From assembly GCA_947054085.1 (NCBI GenBank), contig CAMRVD010000004.1:1-44041 (forward strand): a stretch of DNA of 44,041 nucleotides. Direction: 5' to 3'. The stretch comes from an uncultured Clostridia bacterium. Its GTDB lineage: Bacteria; Bacillota; Clostridia; Christensenellales; UBA1242. Numbering within the stretch: position 1 is the first letter of the stretch; each line of letters opens with the position of its first letter. The notes below the pieces were generated by a model, which was not told where the DNA came from, searched no databases, and saw only the letters and a list, made by a program, of their open reading frames with translations. The position numbers were made by a program, and so were the translations under genes. Shown here one piece after another: positions 30,384-40,417 of the stretch.

Positions 30384-31412
30384 TTATTCTATAAACATGC
30401 TGTCGCCAAAACTGAAAAAGCGATATTTTTCTTTAACTGCAGTGTTGTAAATTTCTAAAGTTTTTTCGCGGCTGCCAATAAATGCCGAAACTAGCATTAT
30501 AAGTGTACTTTCGGGCAAATGAAAATTTGTAATAATGGCATCTACAAATTTAAACTTAACACCGGGGTAAATAAATATGCTGGTATCTTTGCTACCGGCA
30601 TGCAAAACACCTTTTTCGTCTGCCATACTTTCTAGCGTCCGCACACTGGTAGTTCCTACCGCAATGATGCGTTTGTCCTGCTGTTTTGCGTTGTTTAGCA
30701 TATCTGCAGTTTGCTCACTTATACAAATATGCTCGCTGTGCATAACATGAGTTTCTACATTTTCTACCATAACAGGTCTAAATGTACCAAGCCCAACATC
30801 TAGTGTAACCTCGGCTATTTGCACGCCTTTAGCCTTAATTTTATCAAGCAACTGCGTAGTAAAATGCAAGCCTGCTGTTGGTGCAGCACTAGAACCTTCT
30901 ACTTTGTTATAAACCGTTTGATAGCGATCTTTATTCTTTAATTTTTCTTTAATATAAGGCGGAAGTGGCATTTCGCCAAGCTTATCTAGCTGCTCTTCTA
31001 GCGTGCCATTGTTTACATTAAATTTAACAACTCTGCCTCCAATTTCGGGTAGGTCGCCAGTAATCTCGCAAGATAAATCTTCGCTAAAATGCAAAGTTGT
31101 TCCAACTGGTGCCTTTTTTGCTGGTTTAAGTAGTGCCTCGTAAGTGTTAAGCTCTAGCCTTTTGAGTAGCAACAGCTCTATTTTTGCACCTGTAGGCTTA
31201 TAGCCAAAAATGCGGGCTGGAATAACGCGTGTATTGTTTACAACGAGTACATCGTTAGGAGTAAGTAAGTCTAAAATATCCCTAAAAACCTTATGAGTTA
31301 TTGTATCGTTTTTGCGATTGTACACCAAAAGACGGGAACTATCCCTTGGTTCTACTGGCGACTGTGCAATCAGTTCTTGTGGTAAATTATAGTAAAAATC
31401 ACTGGTTTTCAT
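30384..31412 (-). CDS. queA: tRNA preQ1(34) S-adenosylmethionine ribosyltransferase-isomerase
   Basis: 342 aa; DSSRLLV, LVVNNTRVIPARIFG, GLHFT, VGTTSVRTLES. Confidence 0.98.
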   Translation of the reverse strand: MKTSDFYYNLPQELIAQSPVEPRDSSRLLVYNRKNDTITHKVFRDILDLLTPNDVLVVNNTRVIPARIFGYKPTGAKIELLLLKRLELNTYEALLKPAKKAPVGTTLHFSEDLSCEITGDLPEIGGRVVKFNVNNGTLEEQLDKLGEMPLPPYIKEKLKNKDRYQTVYNKVEGSSAAPTAGLHFTTQLLDKIKAKGVQIAEVTLDVGLGTFRPVMVENVETHVMHSEHICISEQTADMLNNAKQQDKRIIAVGTTSVRTLESMADEKGVLHAGSKDTSIFIYPGVKFKFVDAIITNFHLPESTLIMLVSAFIGSREKTLEIYNTAVKEKYRFFSFGDSMFIE

Positions 31413-31421
31413 GTTGTTATC

Positions 31422-32444
31422 CTAATTGTCCATAAACGGAATACCTAGGTGCTTGTACGCAGGCTCTAAGGCTATTCTACCCCTAGGTGTGCGACTAATA
31501 AAGCCAAGTTGTAGTAGATATGGCTCGTAAACGTCCTCTATAGTGCCCGCCTCTTCGCCGGTAGCGGCACTTAATGTATCTAGCCCAACGGGTTTTCCAT
31601 TAAATTTTTGTATCATAGTGGTAAGAAGTCTTCTGTCGATTAAGTCCAGCCCTAGTTCATCTATATCCATTTTTTTAAGGGCTAGTTTGGTTATGTCCAA
31701 AGTAATTTTGCCTTGACCTAGTACATCGGCGTAATCGCGTACACGCTTTAATAGCCTATTTATAATACGCGGTGTTCCACGGCTACGGCTTGCGATTTCT
31801 TTTGCTGATTGATCGTCTATCTCTATGCCCAAAATATTTGCCGAGCGTTTGCCAATTGTTGCAAGTTCTTCGGTAGAATATAATTCTAGCCTACACAAGA
31901 CTCCAAAACGATCACGCAGTGGGCTCGCAAGCATGCCAGCCTTGGTTGTAGCACCAATTAATGTAAACTTTGGCAAATTTATTCGCATACTGCGTGCAGA
32001 TGGGCCCTTACCTATCATAAAGTCTAGAGCAAAGTCTTCCATTGCTGGATACAAAATTTCTTCTACATTATGATTAAGGCGATGTATTTCGTCTATAAAA
32101 AGCACATCGTTAGGGCTAAGATTAGTTAGCAGAGCTACAAGGTCTGATGGCTTTTCTATAGCTGGGCCACTGGTAATTTTTATTGAAACACCAAGTTCGC
32201 TTGCAATAACGCTAGCAAGCGTGGTTTTACCAAGCCCCGGAGGTCCATACAAAAGACAATGATCAAGTGCTTCCCCACGCTTTTTAGACGCGGTAATGTA
32301 AACCATCAAGTTCTCTTTAACTTGCTTTTGACCAACATATTCGCTCATAACTTTTGGCCGCAATACATTTTCTACAACCTCGTCCTCGTCTATTTTAGAG
32401 CTTGTTATAAATCGCTCGTCAAATTCTTCTTCGTTATAACTCAT
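31422..32444 (-). CDS. ruvB: Holliday junction branch migration helicase RuvB
   Basis: 340 aa; [40 protein letters not shown]. Confidence 0.99.
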   Translation of the reverse strand: MSYNEEEFDERFITSSKIDEDEVVENVLRPKVMSEYVGQKQVKENLMVYITASKKRGEALDHCLLYGPPGLGKTTLASVIASELGVSIKITSGPAIEKPSDLVALLTNLSPNDVLFIDEIHRLNHNVEEILYPAMEDFALDFMIGKGPSARSMRINLPKFTLIGATTKAGMLASPLRDRFGVLCRLELYSTEELATIGKRSANILGIEIDDQSAKEIASRSRGTPRIINRLLKRVRDYADVLGQGKITLDITKLALKKMDIDELGLDLIDRRLLTTMIQKFNGKPVGLDTLSAATGEEAGTIEDVYEPYLLQLGFISRTPRGRIALEPAYKHLGIPFMDN

Positions 32445-32546
32445 ACAAAATTCCTTATTTTATTTAAATAACTTTACTTTATAAATGCTATTACTTTAAA
32501 TTTTTACTAATAGTAAAATTTTTATGCGATACTAAAACACAGCAGT

Positions 32547-33143
32547 TTATAACTTAGCTAATGCAAGCTTTACTAACTGCTCGGCAGATAGTCCTTCTTT
32601 GTATACAAGTTTTACAGCCTCGCTTGCATCAGTTTTGTTTACACCTAGCAGCACTAGGGTTTCTACCGCATCAGTAGCTTCGCTGCTGGCAGCTACTACC
32701 ACATTTGTTCCGCTAGCTAAGTTTGTGCCATCTCCAGCGTTTATGCCAAGCTTATCTTTAAGCTCCAAGATAATGCGTTCTGCCGTTTTTTTGCCAAGGC
32801 CTTTAATGCTAGAAAGAAGTTTTACATTGCCACTAGATATTGCCATAGCTAAGTTTTGACTACTCATGCCGCTAAGTATGCTCATAGCACCCTTTGGCCC
32901 AACACCAGATACCGATATTAAGTGCAAAAAGAGCGACTTTTCGCTTTGATTTTCGAACCCAAAAAGACGCATTTCGTCCTCGCGAACATAAAGATAAGTT
33001 AAAAGCGTTACAGCTTCTTTTTTTTGCGACAAATTATACACAGTGTTAGAGCTAGCTGTTACCTCAAAGGCAACCGTGTCATTACTTATTGCCACGGTGT
33101 TTTCGTCTATTATGGTTGGTTTGCCGGTTACTGAATATATCAT
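32547..33143 (-). CDS. ruvA: Holliday junction branch migration protein RuvA
   Basis: 198 aa; FLHLISVSGVGPKGAMSILS, IKGLGKKTAERIILELKDKL. Confidence 0.97.
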   Translation of the reverse strand: MIYSVTGKPTIIDENTVAISNDTVAFEVTASSNTVYNLSQKKEAVTLLTYLYVREDEMRLFGFENQSEKSLFLHLISVSGVGPKGAMSILSGMSSQNLAMAISSGNVKLLSSIKGLGKKTAERIILELKDKLGINAGDGTNLASGTNVVVAASSEATDAVETLVLLGVNKTDASEAVKLVYKEGLSAEQLVKLALAKL

Positions 33144-33403
33144 AATTATTTCCTTTTTTTTGTAATTAGGCAGATAGTGTTGTTACTTTGCCGTTTGCAT
33201 TATAAGTAAATTATGCAAAATATATAATAAAATTTTTTTGCAGATGTTCGATTACTCTCAGATGATAAATTTTGCTGCAGTTTGCGTAATTGCTTTTGTT
33301 AGGCAAAGCAAATTAGATAAAGTGCGAACCTGCGATTTTAATTGTTGTAAATGAGCAGTGGCAAAAGGCTAATTTGCAAAACATAACTCAAAAAGAACGC
33401 AAC

Positions 33404-33901
33404 CTATTTAATTGTAGTATCTACAAGCCGTATATTAGTTTGGGCGTGCGTAAGTGCTGCGGCTAGTGCATCGGCGGCGTCGTCTGGCTTTGGTATGCTT
33501 TTTAACCCCAGCATCATCATTGTCATGTATTGTACTTGATGCTTTACAGCTCTGCCGTTGCCAGTTAATGCTTGCTTTATTTGAAGCGGCGTGTATTCGT
33601 ATAATGCTTTTACTTTTTTTATAGCGGTAGCAAGTATTACCCCACGGGCTTCTGCCACCATTATGCCGGTTGTAATGTTTGTATTAAAAAACAGCTCTTC
33701 CACACTTATAGCATCGGGCTTAAACTTGTCTATAAGTGCGTTTACGCCATCTGCGATTACCTCTAGTCTATACGGAAATTTCATTTCTTTAGGGGTAGTT
33801 ATTGCTCCGTAGTCTAAAATTCTGCACTTTCCGCGGCTGTCCTTTTCTATAACTCCCCAGCCTACTATTGCATAGCCCGGGTCAAAGCCCAAAATTATCA
33901 T
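33404..33901 (-). CDS. ruvC: Holliday junction resolvase RuvC
   Basis: ILGFDPGYAIVGWGV, SVEELFFNTN, KPDDAADALAAALTHA catalytic acidic residues. Confidence 0.97.
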   Translation of the reverse strand: MIILGFDPGYAIVGWGVIEKDSRGKCRILDYGAITTPKEMKFPYRLEVIADGVNALIDKFKPDAISVEELFFNTNITTGIMVAEARGVILATAIKKVKALYEYTPLQIKQALTGNGRAVKHQVQYMTMMMLGLKSIPKPDDAADALAAALTHAQTNIRLVDTTIK

Positions 33902-33974
33902 AAAATCTCCTTACAATATTACAAGATATATAATAAAGCAAACGACACCCAAAAGTCAAACATATGTTTAGCAA

Positions 33975-34003
33975 AATAAAAGTGGATATATATAATCCAC
34001 TAT
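33975..34003 (-). terminator. Intrinsic terminator after the GT2 gene
   Basis: Minus strand AGTGGAT-tatatat-ATCCACTTTTATTTT. Confidence 0.75.
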
Positions 34004-34081
34004 TTTAATAAAGCTTTATAATAAAAACTAAAAAATAATTATTCGCTTAAAAGCTTTTTGCATTATAGTGATAAAAATCCA

Positions 34082-35356
34082 CTATTTAACTTTTTTCTTT
34101 TGGTTATGCTCTACCTTTGTCCATTTAACATCTTTGATAAAAAAGGATTTTATATAGATTTGTACATAGGACAAAAAGTAAATAGGAACGGTAAAAAATG
34201 CTTGTAAACGTTGCTTAAAAGACAGCCCTAGCTTTTGTTTGTCGGTTACTATTGCAAAAAGTGACCAAAAAGCTAGTACAAAATATATAGCGGCAAGAGT
34301 TATAGCAAATCCGATTAGCGGCCAAATATAAAAGCTGTTTCCAAGCAGTGCAAGTACAATTGCCATTACACCAGAATACAAAGCAAAAATTCCAGATGAG
34401 ACAACAATAATTATTGGTGCTAACAGCGGAAAAAGTTTGTCGAACTTATATATGCCAGTTACATACTTACACTTTGTTTTTGCAAAGGTTGGCTTGTACT
34501 TTACATTAACACTATTATGACCTTTTATCCACCTTAATCTTTGATTTACGCTTTGCTTATATGTTTTTGGTTGTTCGTCGTATGCTAATGCATATTCGTA
34601 ATAAAAAGTTTTAAAATTATTTATATCGCAAATAAAAGCTAGTTCTACATCTTCCGTAAGGCTAGTAAGCGGCCAATCGTAGCCAAAAAAGTCCTCTATT
34701 ATGCTTCTACTTATAAGCAACGGACTACCTTGAACATTGATATTCGCACCATTTTCCGACCTACATTTGTTGTTTAATGTATTAAGATATGTCCATGTAA
34801 GTGTACTTCCGCAATTTATCCAATTTCCAGAAGGTTGTTTGTTAAGTCTGCCACCTAAAACCAAATCCTTTCCGGAGCAAAGTGCATTGTGCATAAGTTC
34901 TATAAAATCAGGATTAAGTACATTATCAGCATCTAAAATAAAGTAGCCATCGTAAGACAAGCCCCTATTTTTAATTTCCTTTATCATAAGCTGAAGGGTT
35001 GCACCCTTGCTGCCAACTTTGTGTGGCAAAGTGTAGCACGATGTATTAGCATATTTTTTGCAAATATCTATAGTTGGGTCGGTGCTGTCTGCAACAATAA
35101 CAAAGGTTTGTAAATTGTCCTTGTTGTAGGTTTGAATACTTATGCTATCTAGTAGGTCTGCAATAACCTTGCTTTCGTCCCTAGCGGGTATAAGCACTGC
35201 ATATTTTTTATTTTGCTCGGCAGCAGGAAGCACTTTTTGTTTACGCTTTCCATACTTCCAAAAATGAAATTTATAACAGTAAAGTAGAATTCCTAATACA
35301 AGAATACACGCATAAACGCAAGCCGAAATTTGATAAAAATCCATATTTATTTCCAT
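34082..35356 (-). CDS. Membrane glycosyltransferase, family 2
   Basis: 424 aa; YFILDADNVLNPDF, LTEDVEL, QRLRWIKGH plus C-terminal TMs. Confidence 0.92.
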   Translation of the reverse strand: MEINMDFYQISACVYACILVLGILLYCYKFHFWKYGKRKQKVLPAAEQNKKYAVLIPARDESKVIADLLDSISIQTYNKDNLQTFVIVADSTDPTIDICKKYANTSCYTLPHKVGSKGATLQLMIKEIKNRGLSYDGYFILDADNVLNPDFIELMHNALCSGKDLVLGGRLNKQPSGNWINCGSTLTWTYLNTLNNKCRSENGANINVQGSPLLISRSIIEDFFGYDWPLTSLTEDVELAFICDINNFKTFYYEYALAYDEQPKTYKQSVNQRLRWIKGHNSVNVKYKPTFAKTKCKYVTGIYKFDKLFPLLAPIIIVVSSGIFALYSGVMAIVLALLGNSFYIWPLIGFAITLAAIYFVLAFWSLFAIVTDKQKLGLSFKQRLQAFFTVPIYFLSYVQIYIKSFFIKDVKWTKVEHNQKKKVK

Positions 35357-35420
35357 ATCTCTTTTAAATAATCTAAAAACTAATTATTTATTAATAATAC
35401 CCCATATGGGTATTGATAAA

Positions 35421-36305
35421 CTAAAAGGGCCTCTCTTCGTTAGATATAAAACAAAGTGCAAGCGAGTTTGGTCCAACATGAGTACCAACAATCGGCCCCA
35501 TTACACGAATTTCGGCATCGGCATTTAGCTCGGTTTTTAACATCTCTTTAAAAATGTTTGCACCATCCTCGTTGTCGGTATGTACAATAATATAATGCCC
35601 ATCTTTGTGTAAAGTGTAGCCTTTAGCCTCCAAAATAACGCTTTTTATTGCTTTTTTTAGTCCACGTTCTTTGCGTACTACCTCTAGCTTACCAGCTTTG
35701 CTCATTTCTATAATAGGCTTAACTTGCAGTATTGTGCCAAAAGTGGCTTGCAGAGCACTAACTCTGCCACCACGTTTTAAGTGTTGTAAGTCGTCAACTA
35801 TAATAAAGTGCTGAACTTTATCTTTTATGCTATTTATATAATCTGCAGTTTCTTGTAAACTTGCACCAGCATCCCGCATTGTGCAGGCAATACGCACAAG
35901 TGCACCCTCGCCAACCGTTGTGGTATTACTATCAATTGCAATATAGTTTATATCTGAGTATGTTTTTTTAACTTCTTCTATTGCTTTGTTAGCATTGTCT
36001 ATGGTTGGGCTAAGCCCTTTGCCTTGGCTAAAATGAAGTAAATTTTTAACACCTTTTTTAGCTAAACTTTCAAATAAATCTATATGGGATTGCAAATTTA
36101 GTATGCTAGTTTTACTAATTGCACCGCTTCTAAGTAGATTATAAAAATCCTTATATTGCTGTTTTGTTTTAAAATCGTCCTTATATTCTACCATACCACC
36201 ATTAGTTACAACAAAATCTAGAGGACTAATGGTAACTTGTAAATTTTGTGCCTCGTCGTAGTATAAATCGCAGGTACTATCTGCAGAGATTTCAAAATTG
36301 TTCAT
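35421..36305 (-). CDS. DegV family fatty-acid-binding protein
   Basis: ISADSTCDLYYDEAQ..., DDLQHLKRGGRVS, KPIIEMSKAGKLEVVRKERG. Confidence 0.94.
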   Translation of the reverse strand: MNNFEISADSTCDLYYDEAQNLQVTISPLDFVVTNGGMVEYKDDFKTKQQYKDFYNLLRSGAISKTSILNLQSHIDLFESLAKKGVKNLLHFSQGKGLSPTIDNANKAIEEVKKTYSDINYIAIDSNTTTVGEGALVRIACTMRDAGASLQETADYINSIKDKVQHFIIVDDLQHLKRGGRVSALQATFGTILQVKPIIEMSKAGKLEVVRKERGLKKAIKSVILEAKGYTLHKDGHYIIVHTDNEDGANIFKEMLKTELNADAEIRVMGPIVGTHVGPNSLALCFISNEERPF

Positions 36306-36380
36306 AGATTTATTCCTTGTTATTATTTAATAACAATTTTAGTATATAACAAAACATATTAATTAAGCAAATAAATATAC

Positions 36381-36409
36381 AAAAAAACCACCAAAAAAGG
36401 CAGTTTTTT
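36381..36409 (-). terminator. Intrinsic terminator after the yebC-family gene
   Basis: Minus strand AAAAAACTGCC-tttttt-GGTGGTTTTTTT (with GU pairs). Confidence 0.75.
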
Positions 36410-36542
36410 ATGTTAATATTTTGGCAAACTTTAATTGGTTATGTTTTAATGTTTACATTTTACAAGCAATATTAAAAAAATTAAATACATCACCAAATAA
36501 ACTATTTGCAACATCTAAATAATAGTAAAAATTTAAAATTTA

Positions 36543-37268
36543 TTATTCAGCAAATTCTGCATTTGTATATACTTGTTGAACATCGTCTAAATCTTCTAGA
36601 GCATCTACAAGTTTTTGTACGCTAGCACTTGCGTTTGCATCAAGGCTTGTTGTATTTGTTGGTACATATACAACCTCGCTAGAGGCAACGGTAATACCTG
36701 CACTTTCAAACGCTTTAGTTAAGCTATGTAGTTTATCTGGCCCAGCAAACACTACGTAGCTGTCGTCCTCGGTCTGAAAATCGTCAGCACCGCTATCAAG
36801 TGCTGTCATCATAACGTCGTCTTCGTTTAAATTGCCCTTTTCGATAACTATAACCGTTTGATAGTTAAACATAAACGTTACGCTACCGGTAGTGCCAAGG
36901 CTACCACCGTGTTTATCAAACAAATGCCTAACATCGGCAGCCGATCGGTTACGATTGTCTGTTAAACATTCTACAATAAATGCAACACCATGAGGACCAT
37001 ACCCCTCGTAGGTAATACTGTCGTAGTTCTGTGCATTGGTTTCGCCCATTGCTTTTTTAATACTGCGAGTTATATTGTCGTTTGGCATGTTGTTTTGCTT
37101 TGCCTTTTGAATAACATCGTATAGTTTGCTGTTGGTATTTGGGTCGCCCCCACCAAGTTTTACAGCAACGGCAATTTCTCTACCAATTTTGGTAAAAATT
37201 TTGCCACGCTGTGCGTCCATTTTAGATTTTGTTGCTTGAATGTTATGCCACTTAGAGTGTCCGCTCAT
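36543..37268 (-). CDS. YebC/PmpR family DNA-binding regulatory protein (TACO1-like)
   Basis: MSGHSKWHNIQATKSKMDAQRGKIFTKIGREI hallmark. Confidence 0.97.
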   Translation of the reverse strand: MSGHSKWHNIQATKSKMDAQRGKIFTKIGREIAVAVKLGGGDPNTNSKLYDVIQKAKQNNMPNDNITRSIKKAMGETNAQNYDSITYEGYGPHGVAFIVECLTDNRNRSAADVRHLFDKHGGSLGTTGSVTFMFNYQTVIVIEKGNLNEDDVMMTALDSGADDFQTEDDSYVVFAGPDKLHSLTKAFESAGITVASSEVVYVPTNTTSLDANASASVQKLVDALEDLDDVQQVYTNAEFAE

Positions 37269-37280
37269 AAATATTCTCCT

Positions 37281-38060
37281 TTATATGTTTTTGCCTTCTA
37301 GTAGATACATTAGTACACTAGCTGAAACGCCTGCATTTAAGCTTTCTGTACCAACTTTCATAGGTAAACTTAAAAGCTTACCCGAGTTTTTTAAGTTTGC
37401 ACTAACACCTCTGCCTTCGTTACCAATAACTAGTGCATAATTAGTGTAAACATCACTATTATAAATGCTTTCGCCTAACATATCACTAACTAGTAATGAT
37501 ATGTTATATTTTTTTACAAGTTCTATCACTTCGCCCTCGGTAAATGGATAGATTTGAGCGGTAAAAACTCCACCACTACTAGCTCTTACAACCTTTGGAC
37601 TATAAGGGTCAACGCAGTCGATAGTTAAAATTTCGTTAAAGCCAACCGCCAGTGCGGTTCGTATTATTGTGCCCATATTGCCGGGGTCACTTATACGGTC
37701 TAATACTAGCAATCTGCAAGGCTGTTTATAAGTATATAAACCCACGCTTGGGAGCTCGCTAACCGCGATAATCCCTTGGTTAGTTATAGTGTCAGATATA
37801 CTTTTTAGTACATTTGGTAAGCAAAATAGCACAGGTGCTGGACTAGAAACTATAATATTTTCTAGTTCTGCAGCTTTGCTGCTATCTACAAATAGTTTTG
37901 TTATATTTAAGTCTTTTTGTATGGCTTCTTTTACTAATTTTTTGCCCTCTATTAAAAACTCGCCTAAATTTCTGCGATATTTTTTATCGTTTAAACTACG
38001 AGCTTCCTTTACCGAGCTATTATCTAAACTTGTGATAATATCCATAGTTCTCCTTATCAC
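37281..38060 (-). CDS. TrmH/SpoU family rRNA/tRNA 2'-O-methyltransferase
   Basis: LVLDRISDPGNMGTIIRTALAVGF, RASSGGVF, ALVIGNEGRGVS, LPMKVGTESLNAGVSASVLMY. Confidence 0.95.
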   Translation of the reverse strand: MIRRTMDIITSLDNSSVKEARSLNDKKYRRNLGEFLIEGKKLVKEAIQKDLNITKLFVDSSKAAELENIIVSSPAPVLFCLPNVLKSISDTITNQGIIAVSELPSVGLYTYKQPCRLLVLDRISDPGNMGTIIRTALAVGFNEILTIDCVDPYSPKVVRASSGGVFTAQIYPFTEGEVIELVKKYNISLLVSDMLGESIYNSDVYTNYALVIGNEGRGVSANLKNSGKLLSLPMKVGTESLNAGVSASVLMYLLEGKNI

Positions 38061-38092
38061 AAAAAATACCCTTAAAATATAAAGGGCATTTA
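38061..38092 (-). terminator. Terminator after rplT
   Basis: Minus strand AATGCCCTT-tatatttt-AAGGGTATTTTTTG. Confidence 0.75.
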
Positions 38093-38096
38093 TTTT

Positions 38097-38456
38097 TTAC
38101 GCATTTTTAAGTGCAGTTTTTGCTGTTTCGCAAAGCTTACCAAAAGCGACCTTATCGGTTACAGCAAGTTCGCTTAGAACCTTACGGTTAAGGTCTATAT
38201 TTGCAAGTTTTAAACCGTGCATAAGTTTGCTGTACGAAAGTTCGTATGCTCTTGCACCTGCATTAATGCGGGCAATCCATAGCCTACGGAAATCTCTTTT
38301 TTTGTTTTTTCTGCCTATAAATGCAAGTTGTTCGCTACGCATAACTGCTTCGCGGGCTACACGGTATAGTTTACTTTTTGCACCCCAATAGCCTTTGGCA
38401 GCTTTCATTACTTTTACTCTTTTTTTGTTTGCGTTTACTCCACGTTTAATTCTCAT
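38097..38456 (-). CDS. rplT: 50S ribosomal protein L20
   Basis: MRIKRGVNANKKRVKVMKAAKGYWGAKSKLYRVAREAVMRS. Confidence 0.99.
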   Translation of the reverse strand: MRIKRGVNANKKRVKVMKAAKGYWGAKSKLYRVAREAVMRSEQLAFIGRKNKKRDFRRLWIARINAGARAYELSYSKLMHGLKLANIDLNRKVLSELAVTDKVAFGKLCETAKTALKNA

Positions 38457-38471
38457 TATCTTGTCCTCCTA

Positions 38472-38672
38472 CTAGCCTTGATTGCCTACTAGTTTTTTAA
38501 TGGTTTTAGCTTGAGTGCTAGAAACATACTCGGTTTTGCGAGCCGCACGTTTACGACCGGTTTCCTTGCTAGTAAGTAAATGTCTTTTGTTTTGATGTGC
38601 ACGTTTAATTTTACCGCTTTTTGTTACAACAAAGCGTTTTTTTGCAGCACTGTTAGATTTTTGCTTTGGCAT
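38472..38672 (-). CDS. rpmI: 50S ribosomal protein L35
   Basis: MPKQKSNSAAKKRFVVTKSGKIKRAHQNKRHLLTSK. Confidence 0.98.
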   Translation of the reverse strand: MPKQKSNSAAKKRFVVTKSGKIKRAHQNKRHLLTSKETGRKRAARKTEYVSSTQAKTIKKLVGNQG

Positions 38673-38700
38673 AATTTTGCCCTCCTGTAAGTATTATTTA

Positions 38701-39219
38701 TTATTTTTTTGTTATTGGTGCAACAATCATAATAATGTTACGACCTTCTACCTTTGGCTCTTTTTCCTTTACTCCGTATTCTGCAAGCATTTCAAAAAAC
38801 GAGTTAGAAATTTCGATGCCTTTTTGCCAGTAAGCTTGCTGGCGACCACGCATCCAAAGAGCAACTTTTACCTTGTTACCAGCTTGCAAAAACTTGATTG
38901 CATTTTTTGCCTTGGTTTGCATATCATGAAGTTCTATTGTCATAGATAACTGAACTTCCTTAAGCTCGGTAACTTTTTGGTTTTTGCGATTCTCTTTTTC
39001 GCGTTTTGCTTTGTCGAACATAAACTTGCCGTAGTCCATAAGTTTACATACTGGTGGTTTTGCATTAGGCGAAATTTTAACAAGGTCTAAGTTTTGTTCG
39101 TCTGCTATTTGGTTAGCCCTAGCTCCCGAAACAATGCCCATTTGTTCTCCGTTTGCACCAACCAGCCTTACTTCTGCGTCGGTTATGTCTGCATTAATTT
39201 GGTGTTCTTGTTTTGCCAC
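38701..39219 (-). CDS. infC: Translation initiation factor IF-3 (GTG start)
   Basis: KISPNAKPPVCKLMDYGKFMFDKAKREKENRKNQK; GGAGAGA RBS before GTG. Confidence 0.98.
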   Translation of the reverse strand: MAKQEHQINADITDAEVRLVGANGEQMGIVSGARANQIADEQNLDLVKISPNAKPPVCKLMDYGKFMFDKAKREKENRKNQKVTELKEVQLSMTIELHDMQTKAKNAIKFLQAGNKVKVALWMRGRQQAYWQKGIEISNSFFEMLAEYGVKEKEPKVEGRNIIMIVAPITKK

Positions 39220-39260
39220 ACTCTCTCCTTAATTTTAGCTTTTTGCTAAACTCACTATTA

Positions 39261-39301
39261 CAAAATAAAAGTGAGATGCTTTATAAGAAAACACCTCACC
39301 T
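39261..39301 (-). terminator. Attenuator-type intrinsic terminator in the infC leader
   Basis: Minus strand AGGTGAGGTGT-tttcttataaa-GCATCTCACTTTTATTTT, about 40 nt before infC. Confidence 0.75.
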
Positions 39302-39414
39302 AAAATTTAAAACCAAAACTGAATATTTTATTTGGCTAATTATTAAATTTAAGATTATTACCAACAAAAATGTTTCATTCGGTTGGTGGAAAGGGTGCTT
39401 TCTCTTTTATTCGC
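39261..39414 (-). promoter_or_regulatory. infC-rpmI-rplT 5' leader with alternative structures (L20-leader-like candidate)
   Basis: Hairpin ACCAAC...GTTGGT, CACC...CCACC able to pair with GGTGAGGTG of the terminator, then the terminator stem. Confidence 0.55.
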
Positions 39415-39420
39415 ACATGT

Positions 39421-39449
39421 ATAATACACTGCTTTTTACACTTTGTCAA
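39421..39449 (-). promoter_or_regulatory. infC operon promoter
   Basis: TTGACA (39444-39449), 17 nt, TATTAT (39421-39426) on the minus strand. Confidence 0.8.
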
Positions 39450-39509
39450 GTAAAAATTAAATAAATTTCTATTACTAAGTACAATGGCAATTTATAATTT
39501 ACATTTTGC

Positions 39510-40199
39510 TTAATTGTTACTTTTAATAATTGGTTTACTCTTTTCTAAGTTTTGTATTTGCTTTTGTAAAATTTCTGTTATGTAAGTACCACGAGTTGTT
39601 GCAAGATGTATTTGTAATAAGGCTGTCTTGCAACTTTCTGTATTTGGATTATCCTCTGATATTTCTTTTAATTTATCTAATTGTGGTACAAGATCTAATG
39701 CTCCGCTTAATGAAGGATGATCGATTATAGTTTTTTTAAGTTCTTCAATTTTATTTTCTGTGATAAAATCATTTATCAAATTGGTTTGTTGTTCGGTTAT
39801 AGATTGCTTTTTAACAGCATCTTTAAAATGCTTCAAAAACATATCATATTCACAATTATAAGTGGCGTTTAAATAACATATAAAGTCTCCAAGTTTATTA
39901 CCATCTGATTTCTCAAAATATCGTTCACGAAGAAGTTTGGTAGTAATTTGCATTATTTCAGAGATTTTTCCAAATGTTTCAGCGTAATCAATACCTTTTA
40001 AATCTGTTTTGGACAAAATTTTTTCAAGTGCTAAGAAACTAGCGAATTCACAAGCAGTTTCAATTTCTTTAACGCAGTCTACTTGCTGCTTTAATCCTTT
40101 GAGCAAATTTTCCCCTTCTTTAATAATTTTTGCGAATTCATCTTTTTGATACTGGTAAGATGTGCCATTAACTAATTCGTTTAGTATAAATTTATTCAT
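39510..40199 (-). CDS. Hypothetical, predominantly helical protein (orphan)
   Basis: 229 aa; own promoter TTGAAA-N17-TATACT (40254-40282); no recognised family. Confidence 0.75.
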   Translation of the reverse strand: MNKFILNELVNGTSYQYQKDEFAKIIKEGENLLKGLKQQVDCVKEIETACEFASFLALEKILSKTDLKGIDYAETFGKISEIMQITTKLLRERYFEKSDGNKLGDFICYLNATYNCEYDMFLKHFKDAVKKQSITEQQTNLINDFITENKIEELKKTIIDHPSLSGALDLVPQLDKLKEISEDNPNTESCKTALLQIHLATTRGTYITEILQKQIQNLEKSKPIIKSNN

Positions 40200-40253
40200 A
40201 GATATAATACCTTTTTTGGTGTGTTTATTTACAAATTAACATTGTATAAATAA

Positions 40254-40282
40254 AGTATAACACACATATTTTGATTTTTCAA
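40254..40282 (-). promoter_or_regulatory. Promoter for the 39510-40199 orphan
   Basis: TTGAAA (40277-40282), 17 nt, TATACT (40254-40259). Confidence 0.7.
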
Positions 40283-40349
40283 TAGCTAAACTAAAAATAA
40301 ATAGAATATTTAGTTTAAATTATGGATAAAGCACTAAAAAATTTTTTCA

Positions 40350-40399
40350 AAAAAATCCCACCCTCTTCTATTTTATAAATAATATCAAGGGGGGGGGGT
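40350..40399 (-). terminator. Probable thrS terminator containing a C10 tract
   Basis: Minus strand CCCCCCCCCCTT...AAGAGGGTGGGATTTTTTT; interrupted C/G stem followed by T7. Confidence 0.55.
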
Positions 40400-40417
40400 A
40401 CTTTTGTCAAGTAAAAT

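Noticed and set aside
33144-33403. 260-bp gap between ruvA and ruvC
   Set aside because: No convincing ORF, strong hairpin or repeat seen on either strand.
35396-35414. AATACCC-catat-GGGTATT hairpin after the DegV gene
   Set aside because: Short stem with no proper T-tract; could be a weak terminator but not strong enough to annotate.
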